From Symbiodinium natans (lineage: Eukaryota; Sar; Dinophyceae; Suessiales; Symbiodiniaceae), in assembly GCA_905221605.1 (NCBI GenBank), contig CAJNDS010002336.1:277208-341207 (forward strand): 64,000 bases of DNA. Reading direction: 5' to 3'. The position numbers were made by a program, and so were the translations under genes. Below are positions 31,004-40,021 of the stretch, in pieces (the first letter of the stretch is position 1; each line of letters starts with the position of its first letter). The notes under the pieces were generated by a model. It had not been told where the DNA came from and searched no databases. It saw only the letters and a program-made list of their open reading frames with translations.

Positions 31004-32563
31004 ATGCTGAGTGGGAAGATATGGAAGAAGAGCCATTCCATGAAGCTCAGCCTCGGCTCCCAGCACAAGGATCTTTCCAAGTGGGGCGATGTGAAGCCTT
31101 ACTGGACCACATGGGTGGTTAGAGAAGATGGTGCTGTGGTGGCGGGGCACAACTGCTCGCCCCTGAATGTGGTTCAGGGCGACATCGTCGTGCGTTGGTC
31201 GTCAGAAGTGAACTGGCACGGCCACCGACATGTCGTGAATGAGCAGTGTGAAGTGCTCTGGAGGTCTAAGGGCAAAGAGGTTGCCTTAGACCCCTCCTTC
31301 GGCAAGCTGATAGCCCTTGTGGGTAGGGTTACTCAGGTCATTGGCTGGCGGGCAACCGGAGAAGCTTCGGATCCCCGCAGTTCTACCCGGCAGGCGTCAA
31401 GGGTCCTTGCTCAATTCTCTTCGTCCAATGAGGGCGTAGAAGGGCATTGGACCGCGGGCGCTATCAGTCGCGGAAAGAATGCCAATGAGTGCGAGCTGAA
31501 GGGTAGAGTTTTGGCGTTTATGGGTGAAGAGCACAAGGGCCCTGCAGTGGTTCTAGAGCTCGTTAGCCATAGCCCCATCCTGTGCATTTGGGACCATTCC
31601 TCAACCAAGGTCAAGGTCGAGTTTAAGGGCGGTGTTCCGTCTTTGAGCCTGATCGCGGAGGAGGACGAAAATCGTCGTGAGCAGCTTGCGGTCGAGGCAA
31701 GGGACGCGGCGAACATTTCGGAGTTCCGGGTCACGGGATCCCTTCGTACGGCGTGGTACGAGGGCCAGCGGCGCGATCCCTCATTGGCGGGCTCGATTCG
31801 CAAGCCAGAGCCGCCGATGGTGATCTCCGGAGACGGGTTGCTTGAGCGCGAGGTGACCCTCAGGACGGGTCAAACCGTCGTAGTCCCAGTGGTTCCCAAT
31901 GGGGCTGCGGGCGCGAATGGAGTGACCTGGCGCCGCGCTTGCTACAATTCAGTCCACTGCGGAGTCCTTGGGGCCCATAGGTCCGCTGAGGTTACCATCA
32001 AGCTGCTAGAGAGGGCAGTCTGGTGGCCCGACTTAGAGAAAGATGTGCGGACCTGGGTCGCCAAATGTCTCGCTTGCATTAAGGGCCGCTCTCGACCGAC
32101 TAAGGTCGAGGCTCGTGCGGTCAAATGTGGCGCCGAGACATGCTGGCAGGAAGTCAGCGTGGACTGTGAAGGTCCAAACCGAGAGGACAGGGAAGGGCAT
32201 AGGTACTCGCTTACGTACTTCGATTGCCTCAGTCATGCTGTCCTCCTCGAGCCGATGAGGTCTCTGACTCATGCTGAAGTCAGGAGGGCGTTCGTACGCT
32301 GTGCGCTTCGCAGCAGGACGATCCCGAGCCTCATCAGGTCGGATAGAGGGCCAGAGTTCAAGAATGCGCTCATGGCAGAACTCAGCGCTATGCTTGGGAC
32401 CGAGTGGCGGTTCAGCGCGCCCTTGAGGCCTTGTGAGTTGGGCGCAAACGAGCGAGTCCACCAAGAAGTTCAAAAGGTGCTGGGGGCGGTCGTCAGGCAA
32501 GTCGGCGCCTCCCTTTCCGAAGCTTGGAGTCCGGTAGCCCGTAGGGTAGTTCTGGATAGGTGA
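31004..32563 (+). CDS. Integrase frame of LTR retrotransposon
   Basis: 519 codons from the first ATG; the frame is open from 30905 and overlaps the gag-pol end by 13 nt in the -1 frame. The first 300 residues are unassigned. The HHCC zinc-binding module is H318-x6-H325 ... C355-x2-C358 with the WWP motif of gypsy integrases. The catalytic triad is D387, D447, E483, with spacing D-x59-D-x35-E, a textbook DD35E. The protein stops about 36 residues after the catalytic Glu, so the usual C-terminal domain is short or missing. Expression may need a -1 frameshift or splicing of a candidate 83 nt GT-AG intron (30913-30995). Confidence 0.9.
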   Translation: MLSGKIWKKSHSMKLSLGSQHKDLSKWGDVKPYWTTWVVREDGAVVAGHNCSPLNVVQGDIVVRWSSEVNWHGHRHVVNEQCEVLWRSKGKEVALDPSFGKLIALVGRVTQVIGWRATGEASDPRSSTRQASRVLAQFSSSNEGVEGHWTAGAISRGKNANECELKGRVLAFMGEEHKGPAVVLELVSHSPILCIWDHSSTKVKVEFKGGVPSLSLIAEEDENRREQLAVEARDAANISEFRVTGSLRTAWYEGQRRDPSLAGSIRKPEPPMVISGDGLLEREVTLRTGQTVVVPVVPNGAAGANGVTWRRACYNSVHCGVLGAHRSAEVTIKLLERAVWWPDLEKDVRTWVAKCLACIKGRSRPTKVEARAVKCGAETCWQEVSVDCEGPNREDREGHRYSLTYFDCLSHAVLLEPMRSLTHAEVRRAFVRCALRSRTIPSLIRSDRGPEFKNALMAELSAMLGTEWRFSAPLRPCELGANERVHQEVQKVLGAVVRQVGASLSEAWSPVARRVVLDR

Positions 32564-32852
32564 GTAGCCGTAGCCGTAGCTTAGGACCGGCCGTGTACAG
32601 TGTACCTTCTGTACCATAGATTTCTGTGTCTGCCGTAGCAGTCCTCAAAGCACTCAGTGGGCTCTGTGTACCGGAGCCTCGACTCAGGTCGTGCAAAAGA
32701 CCGGAGCGCCTGGTTTAGGCTGGTTTTGGAGGGTCGTTCGTTTGGGTCGTCTCGTTTCGCGTGTCTTCGTTTGCGGGCTTGCGCCCAAAGCCGCGACGGA
32801 CGCCCGCCCTCCTTGTGAAAGTCACTCACCGGAGCCTCGGCTGAGGGGCGAA
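32564..32852 (+). other. 3' untranslated region and polypurine tract
   Basis: 289 bp between integrase stop and 3' LTR. It begins with a short CCGTAG tandem (32567-32581). It ends in GAGGGGCGAA (32843-32852), the likely plus-strand primer. No long reading frame. Confidence 0.6.
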
Positions 32853-33161
32853 TGTGAGCTGACATGAGTGCATATGCATCTTCTGCTCTGTGATGCATTA
32901 GGACTCGGCAGACCACCTTGTAGTTTTCCTTTGCATGTAGAGTTTTGCAATTCGTAACAATGCCAATATTTTGGCTCAAGTACCGAGCTTGTGCCTTTGA
33001 GCACGGTAGTTTCGTACAGTAGCTCTTAGGTTGCTGTGCGGTCCGACCGGACGCACTCAGGCGTAGCTGCACAAGTGCTTGAACTCGCGAAGTCGTAAAA
33101 CAGCGTGACCGGGCTGTGATTGCATTGGCTTAGTGCAAGTCCAGTGCTGGTCGACTTCACA
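32853..33161 (+). repeat. 3' LTR of retrotransposon
   Basis: Second 309 bp copy, same ends and length as the 5' LTR. Preceded by the purine-rich GAGGGGCGAA. The spliced-leader-like segment recurs at 32962-32980. Confidence 0.95.
32962..32980 (+). promoter_or_regulatory. DinoSL-like sequence inside the 3' LTR
   Basis: Same segment as in the 5' LTR, with TTTTGGCTCAAG at 32969-32980. Its conservation in both LTRs is expected from copying of LTRs during transposition. Confidence 0.55.
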
Positions 33162-33231
33162 ATATACTATATATATATATATACTATATATATATACATA
33201 TATATATATACATATATATATATATACACAT
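33162..33231. repeat. TA microsatellite, right part
   Basis: Continuation of the split microsatellite: TATACTATA runs changing to TATACATATA. Confidence 0.9.
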
Positions 33232-33819
33232 GCCAATAGGACGGAAAGGATTGGGTTACCGGCTTAGGGAGTCTGACTGTATGGGTAGAACAGGTTGGAT
33301 GAATCATGCTCATTGTGCTGGCATGATGTCTTCGTTCATGGATATGAAGGACAGCTACTGGGTCAAGGATGCGCCCACGGTCTCAGGCGTTGTTTTGGTG
33401 GGTTCTCTGCAAAAATCTTCATGGCTTCTACTGCAGCATCCTGTATCTGCGAGTGCCCTTCCCATTCAGATTCTTCACTCGGCCGAATCCAGCGCAAAAC
33501 GCGACTCGAGTTGGGATAAAAACCGCACAACACGGTAGGTACATTAGGGGAGGAGGGTAACTTGCATGTACATTTGTATTTGAAGACAGAGATATAAGAA
33601 ATGTGTATAAACATGCATGGGATATTTACATCCGGCTCGACGGTGTGCCAAGATCGCTACAAGTCCCTAAGCTCTGAGAGCTGTTTTAGGGGTCGCCCTA
33701 CTTCAAGGTCTCCCAGAAGCCCTACTCCTGAAGTTGTACCTGGGACTCTATTTACCTACAGCTTAGTAGTAGCTACCCTTAATTAACTAGTAGGGTTCTA
33801 CCGCGGGTCCCAGGCAGAC

Positions 33820-33931
33820 CTCATTAAGAGCACCCAACCCGAAAAGCCAGCTCGGAGGCAAAGCACGTGCATCTTGGCGGATATGGTAAGCAACGCGCCA
33901 GATCCTGCAATCAACATGGGCTCGTAGACGC
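33820..33931 (-). CDS. Armadillo-like repeat protein, exon
   Basis: 112 nt in phase with the previous exon: VYEPMLIAGSGALLTISAKM and on. Acceptor CTACCAAG is the inverted-repeat end of the F2 element; donor ATGAG/GTCTGCC. A second open frame exists but would require a different donor upstream. Confidence 0.6.
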
Positions 33932-34049
33932 CTTGGTAGCCCAGTAACCATATCATAACAAGGGCGCCCCCTTTTTGGGGTTGGTTTTTTTATAAGAGAA
34001 CCCATAACCAAAAAAAATGGTAAAGGGTACCACTGGGCTACCAAGTCAC
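33932..34049 (-). mobile_element. F2 element that is the whole intron
   Basis: The element (33932-34045) plus 4 bp is the complete intron between the exons at 34050-34116 and 33820-33931: GTGACTTGGTAGCCC...GGGCTACCAAG on the minus strand. No array inside. Confidence 0.8.
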
Positions 34050-34116
34050 CAATGGTGTTCGGTACTGCCCATTGTAGCTTCGTGATGTTGCCTGTGCCGT
34101 AATATACCAAAGCGGC
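34050..34116 (-). CDS. Armadillo-like repeat protein, exon between two F2 elements
   Basis: 67 nt, AALVYYGTGNITKLQW... The acceptor CTACCCAG is the end of the F2 inverted-repeat element at 34117-34234. The donor GTGACTTGG abuts the F2 element at 33932-34045. GC..L..L..GN spacing across the junction resembles armadillo helices. Confidence 0.65.
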
Positions 34117-34234
34117 CTGGGTAGCCCCAGGAACCATGTTACCAGAAGGGCACCCTTCTTGGGGTTGGTTGCTTTTATTTAGGGGAACGCTGACCCCAAC
34201 AAAAAGAGGGAAAAGGGTACCCAGGGCTACCAAG
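34117..34234 (-). mobile_element. F2 element next to array, in one intron
   Basis: CTGGGTAGCCCC...GGGCTACCAAG ends. Its end supplies the acceptor CTACCCAG; the donor side of the same intron is a CCCTAAA array (34235-34351). Confidence 0.75.
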
Positions 34235-34351
34235 TAAACCCTAAACCCTAAACCCTAAAACCTAAACCCTGAACCCTGAACCCTAAACCTTAAACCATAA
34301 ACCCTAAACCCCAAACCCGAAACCCTAAACCCTAAACCCTAAACCCTAAAC

Positions 34352-34459
34352 CAAGCAGCTTGCACAGCCAAGTCCATCATCCACAGAATCACCCCGCTGC
34401 ATCTCAGGCCAAAAATCACTCCATGGCTGTCCTCTGGTTTGATCACTGGGTTTCTCCGA
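34352..34459 (-). CDS. Armadillo-like repeat protein, exon 1 seen
   Basis: Exactly 36 codons, phase 0, ending DSVDDGLGCASCL. Acceptor CCCTAAG and donor CTTG/GTTTAGGG both arise at the edges of telomere-type arrays. It joins in frame to the exon at 34050-34116. The +1 frame is also open and hydrophobic; the frame is chosen for consistency with the next two exons. Confidence 0.55.
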
Positions 34460-35163
34460 CTTAGGGTTTAGGGTTTAGGGTTTAGGGTTTAGGGTTTAGG
34501 GTTTAGGGTTTAGGGTTTAGGGTTTAGGGTTTAGGGGGAAAGGGAAATACCTCTATTGGGTTTGCACGGGGGAATCTGACCCACAAAAACAGGAAACGTG
34601 CATCACCTGTGTTTAAATCGGTTTGACAGGCGGTCCTAACCTACAGACACGGGACATGAGGGCAACATTGCGGTCCTAACAGTTCCTTTGGGGGAACCCG
34701 TCGTCAGGGCCACTGCCAAGTCCTACTTAGCTACAAGTAGGGCTCGGGGGTAGGCTTCAGGATTCAGGGTTAAGGGGTAACATGTCCTACTCGCCTTTGC
34801 AAGGGTACTGCTGGCTCAAGGCTATAGTCTTCCCAAAAACCAACGGTTCAGGGTCGTAGGTTTCACGGTTCAGCGTTTAAGCTTTGAGGTCAAGTGCTTG
34901 GGAAGAAGCTAAGTATATCATCTATTCAGCTGCATTTTAACATCCTTTACAAGACATGATCCATCTATTGTTTGGGGGCGGGCAAAAGGCACATCTGACA
35001 CGGCAAGTGCACCTGTAGCCCCGACCCTTCTCTGTACTCCTGACACTTGCAATGGCAAAGATGCCAAAACACAGGTTTTAGGGTTTAGGGTTCAGGGTTT
35101 CTTTAGGGTTTAGGGTTTAGGGCGTAGGGTTTAGGGTTTAGGGTTTTACGAACCATTCGTCAC

Positions 35164-35279
35164 CAAGAAGCTCTGATCAGCTGAAAGAGCGGAAAGAAAA
35201 GCACCTGGCTCGTCACCTCTGCCAGCCGGTAGAGCACCACGAGGATGAAGGGAATTGACGACCAGTCGGCCAAACCTAC
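35164..35279 (-). CDS. XK-related-like membrane protein, exon
   Basis: VGLADWSSIPFILVVLYRLA then EVTSQVLFFPLFQL: matches the (W/Y)R..E..SRVL.L.LF helix of the family. XK-related members are multi-pass plasma-membrane proteins, some of them lipid scramblases. Assignment rests on pattern only. Acceptor ACCCAG, donor TTG/GTGACG. Confidence 0.6.
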
Positions 35280-35464
35280 CTGGGTTGGCCTTTAGACCCT
35301 CTGAAAAAATAGAAATATGAATAAGTAAATAAATACATAAATAAATAAATAAATATAAATATATATATATACACACATATATATATACACACACATATGG
35401 GGTCGGTCCCTTATCAACCCAAATAAGGACATGAACAACATGTCCCAAAAACCAACCTAGTTAC

Positions 35465-35609
35465 CACAATGCCCTGGCCTTTGAGCTCACGGGACACATG
35501 GCCTTTCAAGTCCACTTTGGCAAAGGACTTGACGATCGAACCCACGCTGAAGAACAGGGACACAATCGTCAACGAGCTCCAGCTCACAGAATGCTGCAGG
35601 AGCGCATAC
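35465..35609 (-). CDS. XK-related-like membrane protein, exon
   Basis: YALLQHSVSWSSLTIVSLFF then SVGSIVKSFAKVD: the W..LSI.SL..S segment of XK-related proteins. Acceptor ATACAG, donor GTG/GTAACT. Confidence 0.6.
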
Positions 35610-35892
35610 CTGTATACTGGATCGTGGGAGAAGGCAAAACCCTAAACCCTAAACCCTAAACCCTACACCCTAAACCACGCATGAGGCAGCAGATTTGGTA
35701 GCACAATGACGATGTTTGGGGCACCCTAAGTCAAAAAGTGCCCAGTCTTTCCCATTCTCATAGCCGCCACCTCTACCTTCCGGAATACACAACACGACAG
35801 CCCTAAACCCTAAACCCTAAACCCTAAGCCGTAAACCCTAAACCCTAAACCCTAGACCCCAAACCCTAAACCCTAAACCCGAAACCCTAAAC

Positions 35893-36020
35893 CCTCCGAT
35901 CAACTCGAGGTGCGTCTGCAGGAAGGTGCTGAGAAGTGACTCCGTAAAGGCCTCTCCCACGATGGCGCGTTGCAGCAGCGTCTGGCAGCCTTCATCGCGC
36001 AGGTAGCCTTGGCAGACTTC
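35893..36020 (-). CDS. XK-related-like membrane protein, exon (EAFTESLLSTFLQ)
   Basis: ...IVGEAFTESLLSTFLQTHLE: resembles the conserved ES.PQ..LQ.Y helix of XK-related scramblases, though P and Q are replaced. The donor is the array (GGAGG/GTTTAGG). Upper edge uncertain. Confidence 0.55.
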
Positions 36021-36068
36021 GGAACAGGTTTAGGGCTTAGGGCTTAGGGTTTAGGGTTTAGGTTTAGG

Positions 36069-36150
36069 GGTCAATTTGTAGTTCCTACAAAAAGCCCAAA
36101 AGGTGGCAAGTCCTCAGAGCCAGCCAGAAGAAAGCCAAGTACCCTAGACT
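36069..36150. repeat. Dispersed repeat F9, copy 2
   Basis: Second copy of the 23.7 kb repeat, in the intron between membrane exons. Confidence 0.6.
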
Positions 36151-36259
36151 CTAAACCCTAAATCCTAAACCCTAAACCCTAAACCGCCTAAACCCGAAAC
36201 CCTAAACCCTAAACCCTAAACCCAAACCCTAAGCCAAGTCGCCCTCTAAGGACTTATAC

Positions 36260-36372
36260 CTGGGATCGGTTGGGCTGGAGTTGACGGCCGCACAGAAGAG
36301 GCCGATGGACTGCAGCGCAATCGTCAAGGGTGTCAGCTGCAGAAAGATCATCAGGCTCAGGAGCAGGCTATC
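36260..36372 (-). CDS. XK-related-like membrane protein, exon
   Basis: DSLLLSLMIFLQLTPLTIAL then QSIGLFCAAV: membrane helix. Acceptor GTAAGAG at the end of the F6 element; donor CCCAG/GTATAAG. Confidence 0.65.
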
Positions 36373-36497
36373 CTCTTACTGTTGGTTTTGTTGTAGGGAA
36401 TGGGGGGATGAGGCACCCTATATAATCCCTTAAAGGGTATATATATATATATATATATAAAGGCCCTAGTTCCCTCCTTCCCTGCTTCCCTGCTAAC
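36373..36497 (-). mobile_element. F6 element making up an intron
   Basis: Fills the whole space between membrane exons 36498-36688 and 36260-36372: GTTAGCAGGGAAGCAGGG...CCCATTCCCTACAAC...AAGAG. (TA)n and TTAAAGGG inside; no array. Confidence 0.6.
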
Positions 36498-36688
36498 TAA
36501 CAGTGAGTCCTGAGAGACGTCGTGGACAGAATTCACCACGGAGGCAGTGGAGCCAGCCAGGATCGCCAAGGTGTTCATAACTGCGAAGGCCATCTTCCCC
36601 TCGCTCGCGAACTTCCAGATCATCAGTATGTCACTCATCCTGGGTTCCAAAACCACCCAAAAATCAAACACAAAGGCAACCCAGGTAG
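36498..36688 (-). CDS. XK-related-like membrane protein, exon
   Basis: 191 nt reading TWVAFVFDFWVVLEPRMSDI, then KMAFAVMNTLAILAGSTASV, two hydrophobic stretches. Acceptor TTCAG. The GTTAGC donor opens an F6 inverted-repeat element. Confidence 0.6.
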
Positions 36689-36831
36689 CTGAAGGATAGA
36701 TACGCCCGGTGCAGAAGGGACCGTCAGGCGAATAGAAGTAGATGGCAAAGGGTAAAACCCTAAACCCTAAACCCTAAACCCTAAAGCCTAAACCCTAAAC
36801 CCTAAACCCTAAACCCTAAACCCAGGAAGTC

Positions 36832-36914
36832 CGAGGATCAAGTCCCCGTAGAAGAGGACGACAGGGAAGAGAAACTTGGCCAGGACCTGTATCTTCTCCA
36901 GGCTGTCTCTCAAC
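36832..36914 (-). CDS. XK-related-like membrane protein, exon
   Basis: LEKIQVLAKFLFPVVLFYGD then LILGLPG: membrane helix ending in an acidic residue, like the first helix of XK-related proteins. The donor is the array (CTGG/GTTTAGGG). Confidence 0.55.
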
Positions 36915-37009
36915 CTTGGGACGAAGTGAGGCGATAATAAAACTTGGAATGATATACGCCCGATGCAACTCAGATATAGGAGTGCGCTTCATTGAGCCCT
37001 AAACCCTAA

Positions 37010-37167
37010 ACCCAAAATTAGAAACCCTAAGCCCTAAACCCTAAACCCCTAAACCCCTAAACCCCTAAACCCCTAAACCCCCAAACCCCTAAACCCCTAA
37101 GGCCCCTAAACCCCTAAACCCCTAAACCCCTAAACCCCTAAACCCTAAACCCTAAACCCTAACCCTA
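37010..37167. repeat. (CCCCTAAA)n variant array
   Basis: Mostly 8-mer CCCCTAAA, returning to CCCTAAA at the right edge. In an intron between membrane exons 37178-37289 and 36832-36914. Confidence 0.95.
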
Positions 37168-37177
37168 TCCCTCTGAC

Positions 37178-37289
37178 CCCCTTTCGGCTGCTCCCAAGGA
37201 GCGCGTCCCTCGTCGAGCGGTTGCCGTAGAGCTTCGGGCCAATCATGCCAGCGAGCACCGTGAGGAGGGCAGCGACCACCAGGATCAGC
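37178..37289 (-). CDS. XK-related-like membrane protein, exon
   Basis: LILVVAALLTVLAGMIGPKL plus a polar tail: one membrane helix. The acceptor AAAAG/GCTGATCC lies in an 11 bp direct repeat whose other copy (37426-37436) supplies a GC donor. 3' GT at 37176-37177. Confidence 0.55.
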
Positions 37290-37315
37290 CTTTTGTTTGA
37301 TTTTTGAGGTTTAGG

Positions 37316-37425
37316 GTTTAGGGTTTAGGGTTTAGGATTTAGGGTTTAGGATTTAGGGTTTAGGGTTTAGGGTTTAGGGTTTAGGATTTAGGGTTTAGGG
37401 TTTAGGATTTAGGGTTTAGGGTTTC
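37316..37425. repeat. TTTAGGG/TTTAGGA array between direct repeats
   Basis: TTTAGGG with regular TTTAGGA units, flanked by GGATCAGCCTT at 37282-37292 and 37426-37436. Confidence 0.9.
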
Positions 37426-37454
37426 GGATCAGCCTTCAGCTTCGCGGGTGGACG

Positions 37455-37518
37455 GGGGGGGGGGGGGGGGGATTTTAGATTTAACTTTCAGGCTTGGGGA
37501 AGGAAGGGGGGGGGGAGA

Positions 37519-37550
<32 letters not shown>
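37455..37550. repeat. Poly-G tracts
   Basis: G runs of about 17, 10 and 27 within 100 bp. Similar C or G runs of 15-23 occur at 8514, 13200, 14410, 20591, 51981 and 54069. Confidence 0.9.
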
Positions 37551-37639
37551 TGGAGTGACTCTGGAGGCCCTTAAACCCTAAACCCTAAACCCTAAACCCT
37601 AAACCCTAAACCCTACACCCTACACCCTAAACCCCAAAC

Positions 37640-37716
37640 CTGAAGATCACCAGGCCGCAGGTAGACCCAACTGTGTGCACAGAAGGACAGCAGATCCAGC
37701 TTCAGGACGAGCACGC
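37640..37716 (-). CDS. XK-related-like membrane protein, exon
   Basis: VLVLKLDLLSFCAHSWVYLR and on. Acceptor GACCCAG. The donor CTTCAG/GTTTGGGGTTTAGG is the telomere-type array itself. Confidence 0.55.
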
Positions 37717-37954
37717 CTGGGTCTCTTCGGGTTTCGGGTTTAGGGGTTATAGGGTTTAGGGAATACGGGTAGTTCTTATAAAACTTGGGTCCCCTTTTTG
37801 GGATAAGTTTTTAGATTATTAAAGGGGTGCCCCCTTATAATGGGTACCCAAAAATGGATCTAATTTCGGAAACTACCCATATATGATGTGTAGGTTTGAG
37901 ATGTGGGGCTCACGGTGCGGAATTGGGGTTGTTTAGAGGCTTAGGGTCTGGGCC

Positions 37955-38082
37955 AAAAGCTTGCCGATGTCTGCTGAAGCTGCATGCGCTTCCTGCCGCC
38001 ACCCCGTTGCAGAGCAAGAACATTAAGACCTTGAAAAGTGTCTTGGGCGCCCGGATCTCCGCATGCTCCTGGGCACCAGGGT
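37955..38082 (-). CDS. XK-related-like membrane protein, 5' exon seen
   Basis: Reads EHAEIRAPKTLFKVLMFLLC then NGVAAGSACSF, one hydrophobic segment after a basic patch. Edges uncertain. It starts the run of minus-strand membrane exons down to 35.2 kb. Confidence 0.45.
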
Positions 38083-38199
38083 TTAGGGTTTTTGGATTCA
38101 TGGTTTAGGTTTTTAGGGTTTAGGGGTGCAGGGTGTTCAGTTCAGGTGTTAAGAAGGTTTAGGGGTTCAGGGTCTGGGGTATACACCACACGCACGTAT

Positions 38200-38580
38200 G
38201 TACAAGAAACGCTAAGCCCCAGAAAGCAAGCGCGGGAGTCTTTCAGCAACCCTTCCCCCCTCGTTTCCACGTTGCCAACTGCCTATGTTTTCGGCGTCGC
38301 TTCAGCTAGTCGCGTTGCTGACATTTCTAAGGATGGGATTGCATCCGCACATACTTAGCTTCCTGATAGAAGCAAGCTGCAAAAACTTCTGAGCTTCTGC
38401 AGGAATTCCCCACAACCCTCACTCGATTTTATGGATCCGGTTGAACCGCATCCAATGCTTCGCACAATCAAGCAAGCGCCGATACCCCGCAACCCCTTTC
38501 TACGCTTAAAACCCTATGTAAGTAACAGTTCACATAATGCTTTCGGACTCATTGGTCTCAGCCTCTAAGACCCAAACCTA
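38200..38580. other. Unique 380 bp segment, nothing assigned
   Basis: No arrays. A plus frame open to TAG near 38358 reads TLPTAYVFGVASASRVADIS; no splice context or homologue recognised. Confidence 0.4.
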
Positions 38581-38744
38581 AAAATCAAAAACCCGAAACC
38601 CTAAACCCTAAATCCTAAACCCTAAACCCGAAACCCTAAACCCTAAAGCCTGGACCCTCAACCCTCAACCCTGAAACCCGTCCTTGGTAGCTCCGTGTGC
38701 TCGGCCTTTTCCCTTAGACGCCGGCTCCTTCCTCACCTGCACAC

Positions 38745-39080
38745 CTTGGTAGCCCCTAAACCCCAAACCCTAAACCCTAGCCCTAAACCCTAAACCCTAA
38801 ACCCTAAACCCTAAACCCTAAACCCTAAACCCTAAACCCTAAACCCTAAACCCTAGACCCTAAACCCTAAACCCTAGTCCCTAAACCCTAAACCCTAAAC
38901 CCTAAACCCTAAACCCTAAACCCTAAACCCTAAACCCTAAACCCTAAACCCTAAACCCTAAACCCTAAACCCTAAACCCTAAACCCTAAACCCTAAACCC
39001 TAAACCCTAAACCCTAAACCCTAGCCCTAAACCCTAAACCCCACCAAAAAAAGGGAAAAGGCTACTACTGGGCTACCAAG
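38745..39080. mobile_element. F2 element expanded by a long array
   Basis: CTTGGTAGCCCC at the left and ACTGGGCTACCAAG at the right, 336 bp apart; about 290 bp of the interior is (CCCTAAA)n. Coding-like sequence abuts both ends. Confidence 0.75.
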
Positions 39081-39157
39081 ACACGAAGGCAGCTGCACCG
39101 AGTCACTCCTTGCTTTGAGGAGACGTGGCTGCCATCTTCTTCGTTGGCCTTGGCTGT
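39081..39157 (-). CDS. Putative exon beside expanded F2 element
   Basis: AKANEEDGSHVSSKQGVTRC then SCLRVL, followed by TTG/GTAGCCC, the start of the F2 element that carries a 290 bp array. The next exon (VRKEPASKGKGRAHG, about 38690-38744) follows that element's CTACCAAG end. Confidence 0.5.
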
Positions 39158-39471
39158 TTAGGGTTTAGGGTTTAGGGTTTAGGGTTTAGGGTTTAGGGTT
39201 TAGGGTTGAGGGTTGAGGGTTGAGGGTTTAGGGTTTAGAGTTCGGGTTTAGGGTTGAGGGTTTAGGGATTCGGGTTTAGGCCTTGGCTTTGTTTTTGTGA
39301 CACGGGTCTGCTTGGCACTAGTTACGCCAGCAAACCAAAAACATCTGCCACGTGTCATGCCAGAACCCTAAACCCTAAACCCTAAACCCTAAACCCTAAA
39401 CCCTAAACCCTAAACCCTAAACCCTAAACCCTAAACCCTAAACCCTAAACCCTAAACCCTAAACCCTAAAC

Positions 39472-39603
39472 GAGACTGAATGATCGCCCGAGCAGCCAAC
39501 GGCTCGAAACCATCATTCCGATGACGGAAGACCATCTTCCATTGGCGGCTCTTGCAATTCCAGTCTTGAAACGCAAATCTGAATGGGTTTGAGGGTGCTT
39601 TTC
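39472..39603 (-). CDS. Putative exon ending at an array
   Basis: Acceptor AGCCCAG; donor CAGTCTC/GTTTAGGG from the array. 132 nt with two open frames (one NPFRFAFQDWNCKSRQWKM, one GIARAANGRWSSV), so the frame is undecided. Confidence 0.5.
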
Positions 39604-40021
39604 CTGGGCTTTGGGGCGTAGTACCCCTTCCTATACCCCGAAAACCTAACCCCAAAAGCCCTAACATCCTAAAACCCTAAATCCTAATCTAAAAAACCCT
39701 AAAGCCTAAACCATACGACCCTACATCTCGAGCTGATCTCGGGCCTGTGGGATTCAGAGCTGGGAAGTTGGTGGCTTGCTGGCCAATGTACGCATGAGAG
39801 CAAGAGCGGCTGCTGCAACGTGGGCCCCAGTTTGGGCTTAGGATTTCAGGGAAACCCGAATACCCAAACCCTAAACCCAATTCCCACTATGGAACCCCCA
39901 AGCCCTAAACCCTAATCCCCCACCCCGCCCCCCCGAACTCTAAACTCTGTGATCCGCTCCAACCCTCAACCCTAAGCTCTAACCCCCCTAGGCCCATAAA
40001 CCCTGTACTGCCCTAAACCCT

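Larger units (their letters stand above)
24422..33161 (+). mobile_element. LTR retrotransposon, Ty3/gypsy-type, near-intact structure
   Basis: An 8,740 bp element bounded by two 309 bp direct repeats (24422-24730 and 32853-33161) that start TGTGA and end TCACA. The inside carries a gag-protease-RNase H frame followed by integrase, the order of Ty3/gypsy (Metaviridae-like) elements. The LTRs differ at only two sites (24432 A versus 32863 C; 24606 C versus 33037 T), so insertion was recent. It sits in a TA microsatellite; ATAT on both sides could be a 4 bp target duplication but is uninformative there. It is antisense to the host-gene exons on either side. A primer-binding site is not convincing: TGG follows the LTR at 24733 but I could not match a tRNA. 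No reverse-transcriptase palm was found, so autonomy is doubtful. Confidence 0.93.
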
